This document shows, piece after piece, positions 1-5,367 of a stretch of DNA of 5,367 nucleotides. The stretch lies in assembly GCA_965602635.1 (NCBI GenBank), contig CBFCZU010000277.1, positions 1-5,367 on the forward strand, written 5' to 3'. Under the pieces are notes generated by a model, which saw only the letters and a program-made list of their open reading frames with translations, ran no database searches and was not told the origin of the DNA. The position numbers and the translations under genes are program-made. Positions within the stretch are counted from its first letter, which is position 1. Each line of letters opens with the position of its first letter. This DNA comes from CBFCZU01 sp965602635. GTDB lineage: Bacteria > Planctomycetota > Phycisphaerae > SM23-33.

Positions 1-1
1 G

Positions 2-1171
2 GTGAACTTGAGAATCGACCTGGGCAATACGCTCTCCTACAGCGACACCTGGCCCGTGGACTGCAAGAAGACCAGGCAGATCCGCCGGGCCGCCCTGGAT
101 CACGTGATCCGAAGCTATCCCTGGGATCGCCGCGATTTCTGGACGCCCACGTTCCTCATGGCGTCCGGCGACGATGCTGCCCTGGAGTTGGCGCGGCGCC
201 ACCTGTGTGCCGACCTGAAAGACGAGTATCCCGAAGGCCGCGGCGCCCGCACATGGAACCAGAGCTACAAGCTGATCAACCTTTCCGAGTACTACCTGCT
301 CACGGGCGATTCGTCGGTGTTGCCGGCGATCCGACACCACGCCGAGTGCGTTGCGTGGGCGCAGTACCGCAGCGGCAGTTGGTCGCACGGCGGCGGTACG
401 GGGTCGGCCGGCCCGGGACTTGTGGACGGTGGTTACGGGGAAATCAACTGCGCCGGCCTGGGCGCCTTTGTCGGGCTGTGCCTCGCGCGGCAATGCGGCA
501 TCGAGCCCTACGACCACACGCTCCCGCGGTCCATTCGCTTCTTCGGCAAGTTCTGCGGCACCAATTTCCCCTACGGACTGGGCAATCCCGGGATGCTTGG
601 CGGCCGCATGGACAACGGGATGAACAGCATGGCCGCGATTGGCTTCCACCTGTTGGGCGAAGACGAGATGGCCCGCCGTTGGGCACGGACGGTGTGTTAC
701 ATGTGGATGGGGCGCGAGCGTGGCCACGCCGAGGCCATCTTCAGCGCAGCCTGGGGGCCGGTCGGCGCCGCGCTGGCGCCCAAAGAAGAATTTCACGCAT
801 TCATGAACCACATGCGGTGGGCGTACGAGATGGGGCGCACGCGAGAGGGTGCCTTGACCTTCATGCGCGGCGGGCGATGGGTTGGCCCCAACATGACCGC
901 GGCCATGGGCCTGTTCCTCTACCTGCCCGAGCGTCGCTTGCAGATCCTGGGAGGCGACAGCGTTTTTGCCCGGCGCCCACCCAGGGGATTGGAGGAAGCG
1001 GCCCAACTCTACAAGGACAAGACGTGGAAGCAACTGCAAGCCTTCCTGGACAACTACATCAAGAACGCCGAGAACTCAAAGGATACTCCCCCCAACGCCC
1101 TGAGGTACGCCCGAAGACTGCTTGGCGCCTACAATCGGTTGGAGGAGCACGCCACGGCAACGCTGGGGATC
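2..1171 (+). repeat. Copy 1 of a gene-internal direct repeat (shared core domain)
   Basis: This stretch is homologous to 4198-5367 at a constant offset of 4196 bases, with no net insertion or deletion across 390 codons. Both edges are set by the window, not by the end of homology, so the duplicated unit is longer. Identity is patchy at the DNA level: one run of 35 identical bases at 434-468 and one of 23 at 14-36, against much weaker stretches around 1075-1105. Confidence 0.93.
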
Positions 1172-3409
1172 ATCGAGCAATCCATTCGGGGTGGCATGCA
1201 GGCGACCGCGAAGACTCAACTCGACCTGCTGGCCAAGCTGCTTGGCGAGGAGCGGCCCGAAGCCGCCCGGCTGCGCGAGCAGTTGGGTGGTGGCAAACTC
1301 AAGGATCGGCGTGTCGAGAAGCCACAGCCCCTGGTCAACGAAAAGGGAATCGTCAGATCGCTCAAGCTGGCCACCGGGGGCGTTGACAACGGCTTTGCGC
1401 ACAGTCCCGACTACATCGCAGGGGTCAACAAGCAGGGGTTCGAGGGGATGACGGCGGAGCAGATCGCCGGATTCCTCGCACATTGCAGCGGTTCGGTGGT
1501 CGGTGGCGCAATCCGGGCGCTGGCGGAACACGGTGAAACAGTCATGCCGCTTCTGAAGCGGCTGCTCACCGACAAGCATCCCGGCATCCGCGCCGGAGCC
1601 CTCTCGACGCTCGCTCGCATGTACCGGTCCGACGCCAAGGAATACCGCACCGACGTGCCGGCGGAACTGCTGGGGATCATCAAGCTGGCCCAACCCCTGA
1701 CCCAAGACCGTTCACGTTGGGTCCGGAATGCGGCCACTGGACTCCTGCTGAGCATGAAGGTCATCAATGAAGACATCTACGGGGTCCTGCGCGAGATGGC
1801 AAGGCTGGAGGGGGCCAAGATCGGCCATTGCGTGCGGTATGGCATCAAGGACCCCGCCATCAGGACCGAGCTGTGCATGGAGCTGATCAACACCGCCAAT
1901 CGCAGCAAGAGCAAGGTGCCCTCGAATTACAAGCCCCTCAACTGGGCCGCGGGAGCCCATCTTGACCTGTGCGAGCCGTACATCCAGACGGCCATCGACA
2001 CATTGAACAACCCTGAAGTGCTGATGCTGTACGGATTCTTCTCCCAAGGCCCCCCGAACAACTCCCTGAAGATCCTCTTCACCTACCACGACAACCCGCT
2101 CGTCCTCAAACACCTGCCGGACGTGCTCCGCTTCGGGGCCCGGAAGCGGGAGAAGTTCAATCACTACTGGGTTCCCTGCATCGAGTATCCACACCGCATC
2201 GTCATCGAGCTCGGCCCCAAGGCCCTGCCGATCGTGGACGCCTTCTGCAAGTCCGAACGGGCCCTTTACAGGCGGATCCAGGCCGGACAGGATGAGCAGC
2301 CCGTCTGGTGGAGGGAAGACTCCGTCGAGTTCCTGGAGACCTGGTGCAGGGAAATGCAGGTGACAGCCGAACTGGTCAAGTGCCTGTACGGCCAGAAGCC
2401 ACCCGAGCAAGCCATCCCGTCGCTGTGCGGGATCTACTTGTCGAATCGCCTCTGGGGCGCGTGGGAACGTCAACAGATCCGTAACCACCTCGCCCACATG
2501 GGCATGAAAGTTGTTCCAGCATTACGGCGGGCGGTTACGGCAAGGGAATCGTCCCCAAAGGCCGAGATCGACAAGCAGATAGCTGCCAAACGGGCTGAAG
2601 TCGAAGCCGCAGGACACCGACACGAGAAGCGAAAGCGCCAGGAGGAACTTGATGCCCTCTTGGACACGGACCAGCGATTCAGCGAACTAGCGGAACTGGC
2701 GTCGCTGATCGAGGCACGCAGCGCCAGACAGGCTTCCGCAGCCCGTGTCCAGACCCTCTGTCGGTTCTATGTCAAACGGCCGTGGGGCAAACAATACGCG
2801 TTCGTTCGCGCAGACAGCTCTTACATTCGACAGTTTGATGAAAGCCAGCTCGCCTTGATTCGCGACACATTGCAGCGATGGGGCGAGGCAGCTTCGCCAG
2901 CCTTGCGGGCGTTCATCAAGGCAGACGAGCAATCGCTGGCTCATGCTCTCGCGGAACTGGGGACGCAGGAGAAGCACTGGAGCCAGCAACGAGCCCGTCT
3001 GCGTGGATTGCCGCTTGCCCGCATCGCACGCGAGCGCGAGGACATCCAGGCGATCCGGGCTGAACTGAAAGACCTGGCGGACCTGATCGAATGCGGCACC
3101 AGAGAGCAACTCTCCCAGCAGCAGATCAGGCGGCTGTGCTTCATCTATACGCGGAGAGGCTGGCCCAAGCAGAATCAGTTGATCGGCCGTCTGCTGGAGC
3201 GCTCCGGGGCCCGCGGCGCACCGGTCATCCAGGAGCACATCCAACGGGAGAAGAAAGCCCTGCCCGAGATTCGCTCGGTCATTGAACTTGCCATGCCCAA
3301 GGTTTCATCGACCCCCACCAAGTGGCGTCACGATCGTGCCGTCACCCTGGAGAAGAGCATCCGGCAAGGCATCAAGGAACTTCAGAGCATTGTGCAGGCC
3401 ATCCAGTGA
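2..3409 (+). CDS. 5'-partial giant protein: DUF6288-like core, HEAT-like repeats and novel C-terminal triple repeat
   Basis: The frame is open from the window edge to TGA at 3407-3409 and gives 1135 residues. The first codon, GTG, is not the true start: it aligns with Met193 of the downstream paralog, so a signal peptide and PDZ-like domain of about 192 residues probably lie upstream. Residues 1-390 form the core shared with the paralog, rich in Gly, Trp, Tyr and His, with motifs SGSWSHGGG (124-132), GYGEINCAGLGAF (144-156) and GRMDNGMNSMAA (201-212). Alternating amphipathic helices and glycine-rich turns suggest an alpha/alpha-toroid (inference). Residues about 496-634 look like HEAT repeats. 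Residues 855-887 form a charged, Lys/Arg/Glu-rich helix. Residues 784-1086 hold three copies of an LC-x-[IF]-Y motif. No C-terminal membrane anchor is visible. The core resembles DUF6288-type proteins from memory. No catalytic activity can be assigned. The coding call is very secure; the family name is moderately so. Confidence 0.93.
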   Translation: MNLRIDLGNTLSYSDTWPVDCKKTRQIRRAALDHVIRSYPWDRRDFWTPTFLMASGDDAALELARRHLCADLKDEYPEGRGARTWNQSYKLINLSEYYLLTGDSSVLPAIRHHAECVAWAQYRSGSWSHGGGTGSAGPGLVDGGYGEINCAGLGAFVGLCLARQCGIEPYDHTLPRSIRFFGKFCGTNFPYGLGNPGMLGGRMDNGMNSMAAIGFHLLGEDEMARRWARTVCYMWMGRERGHAEAIFSAAWGPVGAALAPKEEFHAFMNHMRWAYEMGRTREGALTFMRGGRWVGPNMTAAMGLFLYLPERRLQILGGDSVFARRPPRGLEEAAQLYKDKTWKQLQAFLDNYIKNAENSKDTPPNALRYARRLLGAYNRLEEHATATLGIIEQSIRGGMQATAKTQLDLLAKLLGEERPEAARLREQLGGGKLKDRRVEKPQPLVNEKGIVRSLKLATGGVDNGFAHSPDYIAGVNKQGFEGMTAEQIAGFLAHCSGSVVGGAIRALAEHGETVMPLLKRLLTDKHPGIRAGALSTLARMYRSDAKEYRTDVPAELLGIIKLAQPLTQDRSRWVRNAATGLLLSMKVINEDIYGVLREMARLEGAKIGHCVRYGIKDPAIRTELCMELINTANRSKSKVPSNYKPLNWAAGAHLDLCEPYIQTAIDTLNNPEVLMLYGFFSQGPPNNSLKILFTYHDNPLVLKHLPDVLRFGARKREKFNHYWVPCIEYPHRIVIELGPKALPIVDAFCKSERALYRRIQAGQDEQPVWWREDSVEFLETWCREMQVTAELVKCLYGQKPPEQAIPSLCGIYLSNRLWGAWERQQIRNHLAHMGMKVVPALRRAVTARESSPKAEIDKQIAAKRAEVEAAGHRHEKRKRQEELDALLDTDQRFSELAELASLIEARSARQASAARVQTLCRFYVKRPWGKQYAFVRADSSYIRQFDESQLALIRDTLQRWGEAASPALRAFIKADEQSLAHALAELGTQEKHWSQQRARLRGLPLARIAREREDIQAIRAELKDLADLIECGTREQLSQQQIRRLCFIYTRRGWPKQNQLIGRLLERSGARGAPVIQEHIQREKKALPEIRSVIELAMPKVSSTPTKWRHDRAVTLEKSIRQGIKELQSIVQAIQ
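1487..1903 (+). other. HEAT-like helical repeat region of the first protein
   Basis: Residues about 496-634 contain paired amphipathic helices in the HEAT style: G-A-I-R-A-L-A-E-H-G followed by M-P-L-L-K-R-L-L, then D-K-H-P-G-I-R-A-G-A-L-S-T-L-A, then D-R-S-R-W-V-R-N-A-A-T-G-L-L-L. The recurrent pattern D-x(2,3)-[PW]-x-[IV]-R-x-x-A, followed by a Leu-rich helix, is the typical HEAT consensus. Such solenoids generally serve as protein-binding scaffolds. The number of repeats and the downstream boundary are uncertain, and more diverged repeats may continue to about residue 780. Confidence 0.7.
2351..3259 (+). repeat. Three degenerate protein repeats in the C-terminus of the first protein (LC-x-[IF]-Y repeats)
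   Basis: Three units start near residues 784, 895 and 1021. In every unit 24 residues separate the start from the motif Leu. The motifs are L808-C-G-I-Y812, L919-C-R-F-Y923 and L1045-C-F-I-Y1049, each followed by a basic residue and Trp (NRLW, KRPW, RRGW). Units 2 and 3 also share E-L-x-x-L-A-x-L-I-E at 895-904 and 1021-1030. Each unit then has an amphipathic helix and a Pro-hydrophobic helix start (P839, P966, P1074) with a following charged helix. Periods are 111 and 126 residues. I do not recognise the family; it could be a diverged helical solenoid. Confidence 0.72.
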
Positions 3410-3431
3410 ATTCGTTCATCGTTGCTCACAA

Positions 3432-3467
3432 CCTCGCGCACGCCGCCGCCGTGTGGGGCGCGCGAGG
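3432..3467. other. GC-rich inverted repeat after the first gene's stop, possible transcript-end hairpin
   Basis: Perfect 8-base arms, CCTCGCGC at 3432-3439 and GCGCGAGG at 3460-3467, flank a 20-base loop and begin 22 bases after the TGA stop. No T-run follows, so it is not a classical intrinsic terminator. It could stabilise the 3' end of the upstream mRNA or help Rho-dependent termination, or be chance in GC-rich DNA. Confidence 0.35.
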
Positions 3468-3605
3468 CGTGCGATGCTGCGGATGCCGGGCCGACTCCTC
3501 GTTGGTGTCGGGCCTGTTGACAATCCTGTCCAGGGCCTGCTTCGTCGTGCACACGCACCCTCGAACCGCGGAGAGCGACACGTCGAGATAGGCGTGATAA
3601 CACTC

Positions 3606-3612
3606 GAAAGGA
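3606..3612 (+). promoter_or_regulatory. Ribosome binding site of the second gene
   Basis: GAAAGGA is followed by a 9-base gap and ATG at 3622. It decides the start: in-frame stops at 3595-3600 rule out any earlier start, and the next in-frame Met (residue 18) would remove the signal peptide. Confidence 0.8.
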
Positions 3613-3621
3613 ACTCAGCAC

Positions 3622-3687
3622 ATGCACAGCACGAGAGCATGGCTAGCCTGTCTGTCTCTCTCTCTGGCCGGTATGGCCGTGGCGGCG
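3622..3687 (+). other. Signal peptide (Sec, signal peptidase I type) of the second protein
   Basis: The first 22 residues read as one Arg at position 5, a hydrophobic stretch from Ala6 to Ala19, and small residues at the cleavage site (V20-A21-A22 before Q23, or A19-V20-A21 before A22). Cys10 preceded by W-L-A does not make a lipobox: it lies too early and -3 is Trp. The protein is therefore expected to be exported and released or periplasmic, not lipidated. Cleavage position is inferred. Confidence 0.82.
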
Positions 3688-5367
3688 CAACCGGACGAAG
3701 TGGAACAAGCGCTCCGCGAGGTGCGCGACGTAAAGGCGGGCCTTTTCTCGCGGCAGTCCAGTGTTCTGGGCCAACTGCCCGGGCCGGCGGAGATGGCTGC
3801 GCACCAGTTGCGTTGCCGGGCCATTCCGAAGCCGCTTGCCGGCGAGCCGCGCGAGATCCGGTTCGATGCGCGAACGATCAAGCGCGCCGCGGCACTCGAC
3901 CCCATCGCATTGAGGAAAGCCAAAGGCCGCATGGGGATGCGGATCCTGCCCCTGGGCATTACGGGGGCCTATGTGACCGAGGCCCTCGGACACAAGGAGC
4001 TGATCGTGGTGCACGTCCTGGCCGATGCACCGGCCACCGGCGTGTTGCAGACGGACGACATCCTCATCGGCGCCAACGGCCGCCTGTTCGAGGACCCGGA
4101 AGATCCCCGACCGGAGATGGGGCACGCCCTGGCCGAGAGCCAGTCGCCCGAGTTGGGCGGCATCCTCACGCTCCATATCGTGCGCGCGCGCAAGCCGATG
4201 AACGTGAAGATCGACCTGGGCAATACGCTCTCGTACAGCGCTACCTGGCCGTTCGACTGCGAGAAGTCCAGACAGATCCGAAAGGCCGCGCTCGACTTCG
4301 TGATGAGCCAGTACCCGTGGCATCGGTACAACTTCTGGACGCCCACGTTCCTGATGGCATCCGGCGACGAAGCCGCGCTGGAGATGGCGAGGCGTCATCT
4401 CTGCGCGGGCCTGAAGGACGAGTACCCCGAGGCCCGCGGCGCCCACACCTGGGTGGGCAGCTACCGGCTGATCAACCTGTGCGAGTACTACCTGCTGACC
4501 GGCGACTCGGCGGTGCTGCCGGCGATACGGTACAACGCGCAGGCGCTGTCCTGGGCGCAGTACCGCAGCGGGAGTTGGTCGCACGGCGGCGGCCCGGGCC
4601 TGCTCGCCCCGGGCACGGCGGCCGGCGGGTACGGGGAAATCAACTGCGCCGGCCTGGGCGCCTTCATCGGGCTGTGCCTGGCCCGCCAGTGCGGCATCGC
4701 GCCCTACGGCCACACGCTGCCCCGGTCGATCCGCTTTCTCGGCAAGTTCTGCGGCTCCAATTTCCCCTACGGGCTGGGCACGCCCAGCGGGCGCGGCGGC
4801 CGCATGGATAACGGCATGAACAGCATGGCCGCCATCGCCTTCCATCTGTTGGGCGAAGACGAGATGGCCGACCGCTGGGCGCGAACCGTGTGCTACATGT
4901 GGATGGCCCGTGAACGCGGCCATGCGGAAGCCATCTTCAGCGCGGCCTGGGGGCCGGTGGGCGCGGCGCTGGCTCCCAGGCAGGAGTTCCACGCCTTCCT
5001 GAGCCACATGAGGTGGGCGTACGAGATGGGCCGGACGCGGGACGGCGGGATCACCTTCATGCGCGGCAGCCGATGGACGTACCCCAACATGACCGCCGCC
5101 TTTGGGCTGTTTCTCTGGCTGCCCGAACGTCGCCTCCAGATCCTGGGAGGCGACAGCGTGTTTGCCCAGCGTCCGCCCAAGGCCTTGGAGAGGGCGGCCC
5201 GGCTCTACAAGGACAAGAAGTGGAGGGAACTGCGGACGTTCCTCACCGACTACATCAGAACCGCCGAGAAATCGGGGCCTGCTTCCGTCAGCGACCTGGC
5301 GTACGCCAGGAAGCTGCTCGCCGCCTACGGCCGCCTGGAGAGGCACGCCGCAGCGACGCTGAAGATC
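3622..5367 (+). CDS. 3'-partial secreted PDZ-domain protein with DUF6288-like core, tandem paralog of the upstream gene
   Basis: The frame runs from ATG at 3622 to the window edge without a stop (582 codons), so only the N-terminal part is seen. The start is well fixed: in-frame TGA and TAA codons sit at 3595-3600, this is the first ATG after them, and a GAAAGGA ribosome binding site precedes it by 9 bases. Residues 1-22 are a signal peptide. Residues 23-108 are a helical, charged pre-domain. Residues about 109-200 are PDZ-like, with PLGITGAYV, APATGVLQTDDIL and a closing LHIVRARKPMNVKIDL strand pair. From residue 193 it matches the upstream protein gap-free, including SGSWSHGGG (316-324), GYGEINCAGLGAF (336-348) and GRMDNGMNSMAA (393-404). 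The protein should be exported and fold outside the cytoplasm. PDZ domains usually bind peptide C-termini or strands, but no protease domain is seen here, so its partner is unknown. A same-strand spacer of 212 bases leaves open whether it shares a transcript with the upstream gene. Confidence 0.93.
   Translation, partial: MHSTRAWLACLSLSLAGMAVAAQPDEVEQALREVRDVKAGLFSRQSSVLGQLPGPAEMAAHQLRCRAIPKPLAGEPREIRFDARTIKRAAALDPIALRKAKGRMGMRILPLGITGAYVTEALGHKELIVVHVLADAPATGVLQTDDILIGANGRLFEDPEDPRPEMGHALAESQSPELGGILTLHIVRARKPMNVKIDLGNTLSYSATWPFDCEKSRQIRKAALDFVMSQYPWHRYNFWTPTFLMASGDEAALEMARRHLCAGLKDEYPEARGAHTWVGSYRLINLCEYYLLTGDSAVLPAIRYNAQALSWAQYRSGSWSHGGGPGLLAPGTAAGGYGEINCAGLGAFIGLCLARQCGIAPYGHTLPRSIRFLGKFCGSNFPYGLGTPSGRGGRMDNGMNSMAAIAFHLLGEDEMADRWARTVCYMWMARERGHAEAIFSAAWGPVGAALAPRQEFHAFLSHMRWAYEMGRTRDGGITFMRGSRWTYPNMTAAFGLFLWLPERRLQILGGDSVFAQRPPKALERAARLYKDKKWRELRTFLTDYIRTAEKSGPASVSDLAYARKLLAAYGRLERHAAATLKI
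3946..4221 (+). other. PDZ-like domain within the second protein
   Basis: Residues about 109-200. The order of elements fits a bacterial PDZ: a glycine-containing carboxylate-binding-loop candidate (P110-L-G-I-T-G115), a strand (KELIVVHVL), the segment A136-P-A-T-G-V-L-Q-T-D-D-I-L148 corresponding to the usual SPA-xx-AG-LxxGD-x-I, the turn A151-N-G153, a helix around the GHALAESQ stretch, and a final strand LTLHIVRARK leading into NVKIDL. The usual Gly of the GD pair is Thr here (T144-D145). It runs directly into the core domain with no linker, because the last PDZ strand is the first segment shared with the upstream paralog. Confidence 0.75.
4198..5367 (+). repeat. Copy 2 of the gene-internal direct repeat (shared core domain)
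   Basis: Partner of 2-1171 at offset 4196. It encodes residues 193-582 of the second protein. Roughly three quarters of residues match by eye. Between residues 392 and 452 only 3 of 61 positions differ from the upstream copy. This supports tandem duplication of a whole gene followed by divergence under selection on the protein. Confidence 0.93.

Larger units (their letters stand above)
3410..3621. other. Intergenic spacer between the two paralogs
   Basis: This 212-base stretch separates the genes and carries no convincing reading frame of its own. It holds the inverted repeat at 3432-3467, an exact TTGACA at 3517-3522 without a recognisable -10 at 15-19 bases, and the ribosome binding site at its right end. 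A second, imperfect hairpin (GGCCGAC at 3489-3495 with GTCGGGCC at 3507-3514, one bulged base) is possible. The length is enough for an own promoter for the second gene, but none can be named from sequence. Confidence 0.5.

Noticed and set aside
205..1386. Plus-strand frame of 393 residues inside gene 1, whose product partly resembles that of the frame at 3282-4811
   Set aside because: The resemblance comes only from the real paralogous codons read in the shifted frame in both copies. The product is Arg-rich and has no domain.
1712..2497. Minus-strand frame of 261 residues
   Set aside because: Antisense to the middle of gene 1, with no start signal or recognisable domain.
3432..3467. Intrinsic transcription terminator
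   Set aside because: The stem is good but the loop is 20 bases and no T-tract follows, so it is reported only as an inverted repeat.
3517..3545. Exact TTGACA as a -35 promoter element for gene 2
   Set aside because: At 15-19 bases downstream the sequence is CTTCGTC-like with no -10 resemblance, and six-base matches are expected by chance. Not listed as a promoter.
3637..3651. Lipobox around Cys10 in the signal peptide
   Set aside because: The -3 residue is Trp and the Cys is too near the N-terminus. A signal peptidase I site at residues 20-22 fits better.
3282..4811. Plus-strand frame of 509 residues overlapping the end of gene 1, the spacer and gene 2
   Set aside because: Extremely Arg/Pro/Ala-rich product that crosses a gene end, a spacer and a gene start. 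The other frame carries the homology and the signal peptide.
3643..5346. Long minus-strand frame of 567 residues
   Set aside because: It lies antisense to the signal-peptide/PDZ/core gene, has no ribosome binding site I can see, and its product is a Pro/Arg/Gly/Val-rich composition typical of antisense frames in GC-rich DNA.

Overview
The window is GC-rich with G/C-biased third codon positions. It holds two long, same-strand, protein-coding genes and a 212-base spacer. Nothing in it looks like an RNA gene, mobile element or CRISPR array. The architecture (very large secreted proteins with a PDZ-like domain, a Gly/Trp/His-rich helical core and HEAT-like repeats, present as tandem paralogs) suggests a member of the Planctomycetota or another PVC-superphylum bacterium. 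That assignment is inferred from protein style and base composition, not from a phylogenetic marker.

Layout: bases 2-3409 encode the C-terminal 1135 residues of a giant protein whose start lies upstream of the window. Bases 3410-3621 are a spacer with a GC-rich inverted repeat and, at its end, a good ribosome binding site. Bases 3622-5367 are the first 582 codons of a second gene that stays open to the window edge. It begins with a signal peptide, continues into a PDZ-like domain, and then enters the same core domain with which the first protein begins here. It has no stop inside the window, so a caller that demands a complete reading frame would miss it and would instead report arginine-rich or antisense shadow frames over the same DNA.

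The two core domains align without a gap: bases 2-1171 match 4198-5367 at a constant offset of 4196, with roughly three quarters of the residues identical by eye. This is a tandem gene duplication. By analogy with gene 2, gene 1 should lack about 192 N-terminal residues (signal peptide plus PDZ) in this window, giving a full length near 1330 residues. After the shared core, gene 1 continues into HEAT-like helical repeats (about residues 496-634) and then a C-terminal section with three copies of an unrecognised motif, LC-x-[IF]-Y with a following Trp (residues 784-1086). Whether gene 2 has the same C-terminal half cannot be seen.

The core resembles, from memory, the uncharacterised DUF6288-type proteins of PVC bacteria. 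I do not recognise an enzyme activity. The likely picture is a pair of exported, probably periplasmic or surface proteins with related but diverged specificity. The PDZ and HEAT-like parts would be protein-protein interaction modules, and the core possibly an alpha/alpha-toroid that binds or processes a polymer or peptide.
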